Source: Channallabes apus
Taxonomy: Eukaryota > Chordata > Actinopteri > Siluriformes > Clariidae
DNA: 64,000 bases
NCBI GenBank assembly: GCA_030522415.1
Contig: CM060107.1
Span: forward strand, 21,178,071-21,242,070
Direction of reading: 5' to 3'
A model generated the notes under the pieces. That model searched no databases. It was not told the origin of the DNA and saw only the letters and a program-made list of their open reading frames with translations. The translations under genes were made by a program, and so were the position numbers. Shown here piece by piece: positions 32,006 through 43,489 of the stretch; position 1 is the stretch's first letter, and the number at the start of each line of letters is the position of its first letter.

Positions 32006-33623
32006 AGTGGTGTGAAAAACTATTTGCCCCTTCCTGATTTCTTATTCTTTTGCGTGTTTGTCACACTTAAATGTTTCTGCTCATCGAAAACCGTTAACTA
32101 TTAGTCAAAGATAACATAATTGAACACAAAATGCAGTTTTTAAATGAAGGTTTACATTATTAAGGGAGAAAAAAACTCCAAATCTACATGGCCCTGTGTG
32201 AAAAAGTGATTGCCCCCCTTGTTAAAAAATAACTTAACTATGGTTTATCACACCTGTGTTCAATTTCTGTAGTCACCCCCAGGCCTGATTACTGCCACAC
32301 CTGTTTCAATCAAGAAATCACTTAAATAGGAGCTACCTGACACAGAGAAGTAGACCAAAAGCACCTCAAAAGCTAGACATCATGCCAAGATCCAAAGAAA
32401 TTCAGGAACAAATGAGAACAAAAGTAATTGAGATCTATCAGTCTGGTAAAGGTTATAAAGCCATTTCTAAAGCTTTGGGACTCCAGCGAACCACAGTGAG
32501 AGCCATTATCCACAAATGGCAAAAACATGGAACAGTGGTGAACCTTCCCAGGAGTGGCCGGCCGACCAAAATTACCCCAAGAGCGTAGAGACAACTCATC
32601 CGAGAGGCCACAAAAGACCTCAGGACAACATCTAAAGAACTGCAGGCCTCACTTGCCTCAATTAAGGTCAGTGTTCACGACTCCACCATAAGAAAGAGAC
32701 TGGGCAAAAACGGCCTGCATGGCAGATTTCCAAGGCGCAAACCACTTTTAAGCAAAAAGAAGATTAAGGCTCGTCTCAATTTTGCTAAAAAAACATCTCA
32801 ATGATTGCCAAGACTTTTGGGAAAATACCTTGTGAACCGACGAGACAAAAGTTTAACTTTTTGGAAGGTGCATGTCCCGTTACATCTGGCGTAAAAGTAA
32901 CACAGCATTTCAGAAAAAGAACATCATACCAACAGTAAAATATGGTGGTGGTAGTGTGATGGTCTGGGGTTGTTTTGCTGCTTCAGGACCTGGAAGGCTT
33001 GCTGTGATAGATGGAACCATGAATTCTACTGTCTACCAAAAATCCTGAAGGAGAATGTCCGGCCATCTGTTCGTCAACTCAAGCTGAAGCGATCTTGGGT
33101 GCTGCAGCAGGACAATGACCCAAAACACACCAGCAAAGCCACCTCTGAATGGCTGAAGAAAAACAAAATGAAGACTTTGGAGTGGCCTAGTCAAAGTCCT
33201 GACCTGAATCCTATTGAGATGTTGTGGCATGGCCTTAAAAAGGCGGTTCATGCTAGAAAACCCTCAAATAAAACTGAATTACAACAATTCTGCAAAGATT
33301 AGTGGGCCAAAATTCCTCCAGAGCGCTGTAAAAGACTCGTTGCAAGTTATCGCAAACGCTTGATTGCAGTTATTGCTGCTAAGGGTGGCCCAACCAGTTA
33401 TTAGGTTCAGGGGGCAATTACTTTTTCACACAGGGCCATGTAGGTTTCGATTTTTTTTCTCCCTAAATAATAAAACCCCTCATTTAAAAACTGCATTTTG
33501 TGTTTACTTGTGTTATCTTTGACTAATAGTTAAATGTGTTTGATGATCAGAAACATTTTGTGTGACAAACATGCAAAAGAATAAGAAATCAGGAGGGGGG
33601 CAAATAGTTTTTCACACCACTGT
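32006..33623 (+). mobile_element. Tc1-type transposon in the R2 3' UTR
   Basis: Inverted ends 'CAGTGGTGTGAAAAACTA' (about 32007) and its complement ending 'CACACCACTG' (33622), with TA on each side, the Tc1/mariner target. The Rex1-like UTR continues on both sides. About 1.6 kb, full length, transposase dead. Confidence 0.9.
32382..33404 (+). pseudogene. Tc1-family transposase, inactivated
   Basis: Starts 'MPRSKEIQEQMRTKVIEIY', a paired-like helix-turn-helix N-terminus; 'TVVNLPRSGRPTKITPRA' ends in an in-frame TAG (32586-32588) where relatives have Gln. Further decay: frameshifts near 32790 and 32940-33000. The C-terminal DDE part survives in one frame: '[14 protein letters not shown]' (second Asp) and '[19 protein letters not shown]' (third acidic residue). 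The family end 'GGPTSY' and stop lie at 33387-33404. The enzyme would cut and paste the element between its inverted repeats; this copy cannot. Confidence 0.9.
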
Positions 33624-34018
33624 ATGTGTATAGAATTAAAGTGTCAGTGGTTGTGCAAATATGCATGAAAGGTGACATGTGCAATTGTCCAGATGTATGA
33701 GTATTTAGTGCAAGTGTGTATGAATGTGTCCATGATTGTCCAGTCAGTGTTGTGAGCTTAAAAGATGTTATTAGTCCTGCGTGGAGGTGTGATTGTGATT
33801 GAGAGACCTTATCGCCTGCAGGAAGAAGCTCCTCCTCAGTCTCTCTGTGTTGGCCTTTAGGGAGCGGAATCTCTTCCCAGACCGCAACAAAGAGAACAGT
33901 CCATTACTGGGGTGACTGAGGTCCTTCATGATCTTCCTGGCCTTAGTCCAGCACCATAGATTGAGTGCAGGTCAGGGAGCTTGGTGCGGATGATGCGCTC
34001 AGCTGAACGCACCACCCT

Positions 34019-36499
34019 CTATAGAGCTCGTCTGTCCTGCATGGTGCTGTTCCCGAACCAGGTCGTGATGTTTCCCGTCAGGATGCTCTCTATGGTGCAG
34101 GAGTAGAAGTTCCTGAGCACCTTGGAGGGCAGTCTAAAGTCTCTCAAGCGTCTGAGGTGGTAGAGACGCTGCCGGGCTTTTTTCACCACGGTGTTGATGT
34201 GACCATGGTATCTGAAGCTGTCCACTCTCTCCACTGGGCTCCTGTTGATGACGGGGGTCTGGTAGTTCCTCTCCTGCTTTGTACTAAAGTCCACTATCAG
34301 CTCCTTTGTCTTACTGACGTTCAGGAGGAGATTGTTCCTCTGGCACCAGTTCTCCAGATTTCCAATCTCCTCTAGGTAGTCCGACTCATCATTGTTGGTG
34401 ATCAGTCCGACCACGACGGTGTCGTCAGCAAACTTGATGATGGAGGTGGAGTTGGTAGTAGCCACGCAGTCGTGGGTGTACAAAGAGTACAGCAGGGGGC
34501 TCAGAACACAACCCTGGGGGGCTCCAGTGCTGAGAGTGAGTGTAGCTGAGACATGTCCGCCCATCCTTACTGCCTGTGGTCTGCCAGTCAGAAAATTGGA
34601 GATCCACTGACATATAGATGAGCTCAGTCCCAGGTGCTCCAGCTTGGTGGTGAGTGTGGAGGGAATTATGGTATTAAAAGCAGAGCTGTAGTCGATGAAG
34701 AGCATTTTAACATAATTCCCTTTCCTAGTGTCCAGGTGAGTGAGTGATGTGTGGAGGAGATGAGAGATTGCATCGTCTGTGGAGCGGTTCTGACGGTATG
34801 CAAACTGTAGTGGGTCCAATGTGTCGGGTAGTGAAGAAATGATGAAGTCTCTGATAAGGCGTTCAAAGCACTTCATCACTACTGAGGTGAGGGCTACAGG
34901 GCGATAGTCATTGAGAGAAGCAGGATGTGGTTTCTTTGGAACAGGAACAATGATGGACTCTTTGAAGCATGTGGGGATCACCGACTGAGATAAAGAGATG
35001 TTGAATATCTCAGTGAACACAGGTGCTAGCTGGTCTGCGCAGGCTCTGAGAATACGACCTGAGATGCCGTCTGGTCCTGCTGCTTTTCTGGTGTTCACTC
35101 TCTTGAAGGCTCTCCTCACGTCGTGCTCGGAGATGATGAGCGCGTTCCCGGTGCTGGCTGTGTCTTCCTGTCTGCAGCCGTTAGCGCCGCTAGCATTAGC
35201 ACCGCTAGCATTAGCACCGTTAGCATTAGCGCCGTTAGCATTAGCATCGCTAGCGTCTTTAGCTACAGCCTCAAAGCGAGCATAGAAGGTGTTGAGCTCG
35301 TCTGCCAGAGTCGCGTCCGCGTTCGTCATACCGGATGCTGGTGCTTTATAGTCCGTTATTGTTCTCAGTCCCTGCCACAGGCTCCTAGAGTCACTCTGTT
35401 GAAGCTGTGACTCTAGTTTTCTCCCGTAGCGCTGCTTCGCCTCTTTCACCGCCTTCCGGACGTTATATGACGCAGCCTTGTACGGTTCCATGTTCCCCGA
35501 CGCAAGTCCCGTGTTGTAGGCAGCGGTGCGAGATCTCAGAGCGTCGCGGATGGTTTTATCCACCCAGGGCTTCTGGTTGGGAAACGTTCTGATAGTCTTT
35601 TTCTCTACCGTATCGTCCACTAGCTTCCCAATGAATCCCACAACCGCTTCGGTAAACACGCTGACGTCATCATCGGAGCTGTTTCTGAACATGTCCCAGT
35701 CTGCGTCATCGAGTGCGTCCTGTAACGCGGCCACCGATTGGTCCGTCCAGCGCGCGACCTCCCTCAGGACCGGAACTTCCTGTTTCAGCCTTTGTTTATA
35801 TTTTGGCATGAGGAAGATGGCGGCGTGGTCGGATTTACCAAACGCTGGACGAGATTGTGCCTTGTAACCGTCTTTGACCGTGGTATAACAATGGTCCAGT
35901 GTCCTTTCGCCCCTGGTGGGGCAAGTGATGTGCTGATAAAAGTTCGGCGCTGTGCGTTTGAGGTTGGCACTATTAAAATCCCCCGCCACAATGAGCGAAG
36001 CGTCCCGGTGTTGTGTCTGGTGCTGTGTGAGCGCCTCATGCAGCTCGCATAAGGCCTTGTCTGTGTCTGCTTGTGGAGGAATGTAAACGGCACTGATTAT
36101 GACCGATGTGAACTCCCGTGGAAGATAAAATGGACGACACATGATGGACAGTAGTTCCAGGTTTGGTGTGCAGGAGCGTGTAAGAGGAACAACGCTCGCG
36201 CTGTTGCACCAGCTGTTGTTCACCATTAAGCACACGCCGCCTCCCCTTGACTTCCCCGAGTCCCGCGTCCTGTCCATGCGGTGAACCGAGAAGAACTCGG
36301 CCGGCTGTATGGCATGGTCTGGCACCGCTGGGTTCAGCCATGTCTCGGTGAAGCAGAGGAGATTGCAGTCCCGAATGTCTCTCTGGAACTTTATCCTGGC
36401 CCTGAGGTCATCAAGTTTGTTCTCCAGTGACTGGACGTTGGCGAGCAGGATGCTAGGCAGAGGTGTGCGGTGTGCACGGGCCCTGAGCCTGTTCCTCAC
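34019..36499 (-). pseudogene. Rex1-like endonuclease-reverse transcriptase, long frame with nonsense end
   Basis: 826 codons open. Endonuclease (about 18-235): 'ANVQSLENK', 'LCFTETWL', 'GGGVCLMVN', 'VAGDFNSAN', 'LDHCYTT' and 'KSDHAAIF'. RT: '[19 protein letters not shown]', '[14 protein letters not shown]', '[19 protein letters not shown]' and 'IIKFADDTVVVG' (FADD near 688), so catalytic Asp residues remain. Damage: about 13 residues lost at 'DSFRY|HGHINT' (compare R1 'YIGVHITQN'), and a Gln codon became TAG after 'DRRAL', cutting the C-terminal region that continues to about 33790. The linker holds a degenerate Ala-Asn repeat ('ANANGANASGAN'). The opening codon is GTG; the natural start is unclear. 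Confidence 0.85.
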
Positions 36500-36730
36500 G
36501 CCGGCTTGTCTCCCTCGAGTTCTCCGCTTCGCGTCGCGTCCATTGTTCTCCCTCAGGATCTCACTCGGCCAGCTCGGATCCGGAGTTAAAACCGTCGAAT
36601 TGTGAGTACATTGTATACCAATAGAAACAAGAGTGTCTCTATCATACCTAATGTACTCAATGGTGGTGATTTTGCCGATTTTAAAACACTGAAAACTAAC
36701 TTAAAGAACAAAAACAAAGAAAGGGTGGTC

Positions 36731-36850
36731 GGAGCAGTCGTGACGGCAGCCGAACTCACCAGCGCCATCTTGGAAAAGACCCACACACACGGAGCAGTCG
36801 TGACGGCAGCCGAACTCACCGGCGCCATCTTGGAAAAAACACACACACAC
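36731..36850 (-). repeat. Two 60-bp tandem repeats at the 5' end of R2
   Basis: 36731-36790 and 36791-36850 are near-identical 60-base units, each with 'caagatggcg' (minus strand), matching the YY1 core GCCAT. R1 (about 419) and R3 (49499) have one copy. Each unit ends in a CA-rich stretch. Confidence 0.9.
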
Positions 36851-36859
36851 GGTGATATG

Positions 36860-37721
36860 CACAAGTCAGTGGATTCTATTGGAACATGAGCACGATAGGA
36901 ATTGCTCGTGCCTAGCTCGAACTCTCGGCAAGTGCAGAATAAAATGGGCTGTTTTTTCCAGTTTGTGGTGTTATTTGCTAAAATGCCCCCCTACATAATT
37001 TTATTATGTATATAATATATTATATTAGGACATACATTCATAGATTTATTATTATCAAATATATTATTATTATTATAATTAACCATAGGCACGTGACAGC
37101 CGTCGAGACGAGTAATACAAATTTTCATATAATGTTTATTTTATGGCACATTTATTTTGCAGGGCTTTGACATGTAATACAAAACTAAGACTTATTCATC
37201 ACAAATTACACTAAATAAATATTGTTTATGATGAAAACTTAGACGAAACTATTTTGATTATAAAATAAGCAATATAATATACATGTTGTACATGAAAAAA
37301 ATTCTTTTTATATTTTTTCCCCCTATACAACATGTTTTTTAATAGCTTATTTTATAATCAAATTCGTTTGGTGTAATTTGTAAACCATAAACCAATGACT
37401 TTATGTTCTAATATATTATTTGAAAGAGACTGTGGGGGGGAGGGGGGGGTTCAATTCGTGCCAGGGGGTATTTTAGAGCATAACACTGGCGCATGTGTTC
37501 TGTGTAGCGCACTACAAATGGAATTTGGTGCCATTTGCAATATTCTCAGCAGTAGTTTTACACCGCGGTGAAGTAATTTGATATTCGAACATTCGACAGA
37601 CATTCGGAAGCTGTATTTTAGGGACTGTCGACGAATTTCAATTCAAATGAAAAGTGAAAGTACTTGTTACTTACCTGGCTATGTGCTCGTTATTCTCATT
37701 TTTTATTAAACATAAATATTC
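36860..37721. other. AT-rich spacer with an imperfect inverted repeat
   Basis: No gene. Arms at 37253-37270 and 37345-37362 (18 bases, perfect) plus 37281-37290 and 37325-37334 (10 bases), and outer 'acaaattacac' type arms, form a potential hairpin of about 180 bases centred near 37308. A G-run lies at 37434-37450. Confidence 0.6.
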
Positions 37722-38078
37722 AATTCAATTTTATTTGTATAGCGCTTTTAATAATTGACATTGTCTCAAAACAACTTTACACAATCAAAAGAATTATTTA
37801 AGTTTGTATAGAATGTGAATGTGTATGAATCAAAATGGTCAGATAGTCCCTGGTGAGCAAGCCGCGGGCGACAGTGGCAAGTAAAAACTCCCTGAGATGG
37901 TAATAGGAAGCCTTGAGAGGAACCAGACTCAACAGGGAACCCATCCTCATCTGGGTGAAAAAGATAGCAAGGAATTATCTGCATTTATACAGTGTGTTAG
38001 GTGACAGGATGTTCAGCTATAATAGTTGATGTTAATTGATGTTAAAATGGAGTCCAGTAGTTATTGGAGACTCAGATA

Positions 38079-39283
38079 GGCCTTTTCCACTGCTCTGGTT
38101 CCCGTGCCGGTTCCGTGCCGGTTCCCAATTTTGGAACCGGTGCCGCGCTTTTCCACAGAATAAAAATTGGTGCCGGTGCCCTAAAATAAGCACCGAACCG
38201 GCCCCTAAACGCTGCTGGTCTAGAGCCGAGAACCCGTGACGTCACGAGCAGTGGGCAGAGTTATAGGGAGATTTTTCTAAAAATAAAATGGCGGCGACCC
38301 AAACGTGGAGTGCGGAGGAAGCTAAAGCGCTTTTAGCAATTTGGATATCCGCAGAGATTCAAGATAAATTGCAAAGTACTTAAAAAAAAAAAAGAAGTAA
38401 AAAAGAAGGGGCTGTGTAAAAGTGGCAGCGGTGGAGAATGAGGCCATTCTTAATAAAATGGATGAGACATCAGGTGCTATGCTGGGCCTTTTGGAACGAA
38501 TGGTTAATGTTATGGAGAAAACCCAGACAACACACAGCTAATGTTTTTTTTTTCTTCATTTTTTAAAATTTATTATTGTAATCACAGTTTAATTTACAAA
38601 AACATGCTTGCACTGTACTCGTTGCCACTTTTTAATTTTTTTTTACTTTGTTGCCTTTTGGCTAAATGTTCTTCAATTGTCTGCACTGTTGCATTTCAAT
38701 AAAACACTACAGATGTATTGGTCCTGTCTGTTGTAGTCCATTAATGCCGCTTTTACATCAGCTCCTTGCCGTGATGGCAACATCCACATCACGGGCGATT
38801 TACGGCGCACACAAAGTTTTGAGGTGATCTGAAAATGTAAATGTTAAATGTTATTTACTGCATAAATTACGTGTTGAAAAAGAAAAACAACAGTATAGTT
38901 AGATAGCATTACCATTAGCATTTGAGCTAATGCTAATCTCGGTAAAAAAAAAAAAACACATTGTAAGTTAACGGGGTGTCAGAACTTACCAGTCGTCTTG
39001 CACGTAATCGTTGTCTATGTCGCTCTGTTTCAGCGGTTATAACACGTCGAATAAGCTGCCTTTGGAGATACTGAAATACATTTTAATAGTCTGGAGAATA
39101 ACTGACTTCGGCCATGTTGGTTTCTGTTTAGTGGGCGTGGCCTGTGACGTATTATCATGCAGCTCCCGCTGAGCTCCTGTCTAGTGTAAACGCGGGCCGG
39201 TTCTCGGGTGGTTCCCAGTTCAGCACCGGCCGGGCACCGGCACCGGCACCGGGCACCAGCACCAGTGTAGTGGGAATGAGATA
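38079..39283. mobile_element. Harbinger/ISL2EU-like non-autonomous DNA transposon
   Basis: Inserted in the L2-A 3' UTR with 'agata' on both sides (38074-38078 and 39284-39288). Ends are similar when inverted: 'CCTTTTCCACTGCTCTGG' against 'CATTCCCACTACACTGG', followed by GC-rich repeats of 'ccggttcc' and 'gcaccggcacc'. It contains two fragments of a Myb/SANT-like gene but no transposase. The 5-bp duplication is unusual for PIF/Harbinger (3 bp), so the family is open. Confidence 0.6.
38288..38541 (+). pseudogene. Myb/SANT-like (MSANTD-type) protein, internally deleted
   Basis: 38288-38383 encodes 'MAATQTWSAEEAKALLAIW' and a few more residues, the first helix of a SANT/trihelix-like domain, ending at a TAA in an A-rich junction. 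38422-38541 encodes 'VAAVENEAILNKMDETSG' and 'LLERMVNVMEKTQTTHS' then TAA, a C-terminal coiled-coil-like end. The middle was deleted. Harbinger-group transposons carry such a DNA-binding partner beside their transposase. Confidence 0.55.
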
Positions 39284-39957
39284 AGATAGACTTGTAGAAA
39301 GTTCCAGTCCTGAACTATCGAATTGTCAAGTCCTCAGAGAAACAGCTGCTAACACCAGTCGAGGCCAGAACCCTCTTCTAAGTAGAGAGAATGATCCCCA
39401 GACACCAGAAGCATCCCAAAGAGACACACGGGGCATCCATGCGACGAGACTTCCAACCAGAAGCGGGGCACCAGGATGGATCAGACAGGTCCGGAGGGCA
39501 GAGGGAGTCTGGATCACTGGCAGCTCAGGAACCACATGTCTAGCTTGACAGAGAGAGAGAAAGAGTAAAAGGGGGAGACAGGGGGAGAGAGGAAAGAGAA
39601 AGAGGGGGAGAAAGAGAAGAAGAGGAGAGATGGCAGTTAGGTATGGTCACAGTCACATAATGTATAATGTGAATGTATATTTACTGTAGAGTGCAAGCAG
39701 GGACTCCGGCAGGACTAACTATGACAGCATAACTAAAAGGGAGAGCCAGAAGGAAACACAAACATGAGGGCTCCCTGAGATGTAACGCAAACAATCACCT
39801 CACCGTCAACAAACCTGAGTGATCAAATGAGAGTGAGGAAGACAGCATCTAAACATACCAGTTCACCATAATACTCTACGTCCATGAGTCCCCCAGATCT
39901 GCTCCTTTACCTATGGCAAATCTATTTATAAAAATGCTTGGCTAAATAAATAGGTTT

Positions 39958-42732
39958 TTAGCCTAGACTTAAACTCTGAGACTGTGTCTGAGTCCCGAAC
40001 ACTATTTGGAAGATATTCCATAATTTTGGGGCTTTGTATGAAAAAGTTCTGCTCCCAGCTGTAGTTTTCATAATACGCGGTACTGACAAGCAGCCTGCAT
40101 CCTTTGATCGAAGTAGGCGTGGCGGATCGTAAGACACTAGCAGTTCGCTCAGATACTGCGGTGCGAGACCATTTAATGCTTTATATGTCAAGAGTAGTAT
40201 GTTGAAACCAATGCGAAATTTCACAGGGAGCCAATGCAGTGAAGATAGGATAGGGGTGATGTGCTCATACCTTCTGGTTCTAGTGAGGACTCTTGCTGCT
40301 GCATTCTGGACTAGCTGAAGCTTGTTTATGCACCTAGCTGAACAACCAGAAAGTAAGGCATTACAATAGTCCAACCTAGAAGTGATAAAAGGATGAACTA
40401 GTTTTTCAGCATCGTTTAGCGACAATATATTTCTTATCTGAGGTGAAAGAATGCTATCCTGGTGATATTATCTACATGAGCTTCAAATGAAAGGCTGGAA
40501 TCTATAATCACGCCGAGGTCTTTTACTGTTGCACTTGATGGAACAGAAAGGCCATCTAAAGTTACGGTGTGATCTAAGATTTTACTTCTAGCTCTATGTG
40601 GTCCTATGACTAGAACTTCTGTCTTATCTGGATTAAGCAGAAGGAAGTTAATTAGCATCCAATTTCTTATGTCCTGCACACATTGCTCAACTTTAGTAAG
40701 CTGGTTTTTCTCATCAGGTTTTGCTGAGACATATAACTTTGTGTTGTCAGCATAACAATGATAACTAATACCATGCTTACGGATTATGTTGCCCAGAGGA
40801 AGCATGTAAAGGGAAAAAAGCAGTGGGCCTAAAACTGAACCCTGCGGAACGCCAAACTCCACTAGAGAAGATGCAGAATAATCACCATTTAAATCTACTT
40901 ACTGATAACGATCGGTCAAATAGGATCTGAGCCAGGAGAGGGCTGTACCCTTAATTCCTACTACATTTTCTAATCTGTGAAGAAGAATAGCATGATCAAT
41001 GGTGTCAAAAGCTGCACTGAGGTCGAGTAATACAAGCATAGTTACACAACCCTGATCAGAGGCCAATAGGCCAATACTACTTTAACGAGTGCTGTTTCTG
41101 TGCTGTGATGAGGCCTAAATCCTGACTGATACAGTTCATGTATGCTATTTCTATGTAGATATGAGCATAGCTGCTTCGCTACTATCTTTTCCAGAATCTT
41201 AGAGATAAAGGGGAGGTTTGATATTGGCCTGTAATTGGACAGCTGACAGCGGTCGAGGTCAGGTTTCTTAATTATTTGTTTGATAACTGCTAATTTAAAA
41301 GATTTTGGAACATAACCAATGCTGAGTGAGGAATTAATTATTCTCAACAGCGGTTCTGTTATTACTGGTACTATCTTTTTAAGAAAATGTGTCGGTATAG
41401 GATCTAATATACAGGCTGATGAATTTGCAGAAGAGATGAGTGAAATTAGTTCATTCTCTTCAAGGGGAGTAAAGTATTCTAGGTTCCGATCTGACATGGC
41501 TAGGTTAACATCTGTATCAATTACATTGTTCGGTTTCAAAGCCTCAATTTTATGCCTGATATTTACAATTTTATTATTAAAGTTCATGAAGTCCTCACTA
41601 TTGCATGATGTTGTTGTGGAGATTTCTGTAGTGGTCTTATTTCTGGTTAATTTGACTACGATATTAAATAAAAATCTAGGATTATTTTAATTTTCTTCTA
41701 TAAGAGTGGAGAGATGCGTTGATCTAGCTACACTAAGAGCTTTCCTATAGTTCAGGATGCTCTCTTTCCATGCTATTTGAAATACTAACAATTTAGTTTG
41801 ACGCCATTTACGCTCTAATTTCCGAGCGGTCTGTTTTAAAGTTCGCGTGTGATCGTTATACCAGGGAGCGAGTTTCTTATCTCTAATAATTTTTCTTTTA
41901 GCTGGAGCTACATTATCTCAGGTACAACGAAATGTCGCCTCTAAATATTCAGTCGCCTGATCGAGTTCTGTGGGGTCAGACGGTGATCTACAGTAATTGA
42001 AGTTGGTAACTCTGGGAGATTACTGATAAAACTCTGTGTGGTAGTTGATGAGAATGTACGTTTAATACGGTAGCGCGGTGCTGTGCGTACATTATCACTG
42101 TGACACACTTGAATTGAAACAAGATAGTGATCTGATATAACTTCGGATAGTGTAATTGTGAATACATTTCTTATACTTAATCCGAAGAATATTATTAAAT
42201 CTAAAGTGTGACCTGCTTTATGAGTGGGTCCTACTACACACTGATTTACGCTACTGAGTCCAGTATGGAAATAAATGCTGTTCTCAGAGGGTTTTCTGGA
42301 TTCTCAAAATGAATGTTAAAATCTCCGGCAATTAACACATTGTCTACAGAAACGACTAGGTTTGAGATGAAATCTGCAAATTCACTAAGAAATTCAGAAT
42401 ACGGCCCTGGAGGTCTGTAAATTATAATTAGTGGAATCGATTGAACTGACTTAATATACTTAAATACACTTATGTTACTATAAAGAATTTCAAATGAATT
42501 AAATTTGTGTCCGTGTTTTTGTACGATAGACAGATTATCATTGTAAATAACTGTGACGCCTCCTCCTCTACCAGTTAACCGAGGCTGGTGTATCTAGCGG
42601 TATCCCAGGAGGAATAGCTTCATTTAGAGCTACATACTCGACCTGTTTAACCCATGTTTCAGTTAAACAGAGTATATCAAACGCCTGATCTGTGATAATT
42701 TCATTTACAGTAACCGCTTTGATGTGAGAGAT
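39958..42732 (-). pseudogene. L2-A ORF2 of copy A3, several frameshifts
   Basis: Collinear with copy A1 ORF2. Frames: post-RT (40425-39958), RT core 40862-40434 ('[13 protein letters not shown]', 'CYADNTKLY' with YADD changed to YADN), 41587-41042 ('[17 protein letters not shown]', '[15 protein letters not shown]'), then endonuclease pieces to 42732 with more stops. Clearly older than A1/A2. Confidence 0.88.
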
Positions 42733-43489
42733 TCAATTCAATTCAATTTTATTTATATAGCACTTTTAACAATGGTCACTGTCTCAAAGCAGCTTCACAA
42801 AAATGAAAGAAATTTTGCACAAAAAAAAAAAAATTATAGAAATGAAAATAATTGGAAGTGTGTATGTGGGAGAAAAATGTGCAGATAATAATGAGACGAT
42901 TGAATGAATTTTCTCTGATGAGCAAGCCAAGGGTGACGGCGACGGTGGCAAGGAAAAACTCCCTGAGATGGCATTAGGAAGAAACCTTGAGAGGAACCAG
43001 ACTCAACAGGGAACCCATCCTCATTTGGGCGATAACAGATAGAAATGATATAACATCCTGTGTGTTGTGCAGGTGAAAATTCAATATGACAGAAATTATT
43101 TAAATTGACATGAAGACCAGTTCAGCATAGGGACGAGTCAGTAGGTGCAGAGGGCAGATGAGGTCTGGATCACTGGAAGCACAGGAGCAGCATGTGTAGC
43201 TCCAACCATCATAAAGCTGAATCCAGCTGGAGCTGGTCCTTCTCTGGATGCCTTAGGAACCTCGAAGGGTCGGCCTTTGTCTACTGAAGCTGGCAAAATC
43301 TCCCGATGGCTCGGGATGGGTAGAGAAATACAGAAATACAGAACAGATGGGGAGAATTAGCGTAGTTGCCATTCGGGATAGGTGTACTGGAGTATGAGAT
43401 TATGGGATGAGTTATGTGTATGCCAGATTAAAAAGATGCGTCTTGAGTCTACTTTTGAACTGAGAAACCGTGTCTGCTCCCCGAACACT

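Larger units (their letters stand above)
31757..36855 (-). mobile_element. Rex1-like LINE copy R2, near full length, holding a Tc1 element
   Basis: On the minus strand: two 60-bp 5' repeats (36850-36731), 5' UTR, a long ORF (36499-34019), the 3' UTR, and the tail opposite 31757-31780. The 3' UTR is interrupted by a Tc1 element at 32006-33623. It is the best-preserved Rex1-like copy in the window. Confidence 0.88.
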
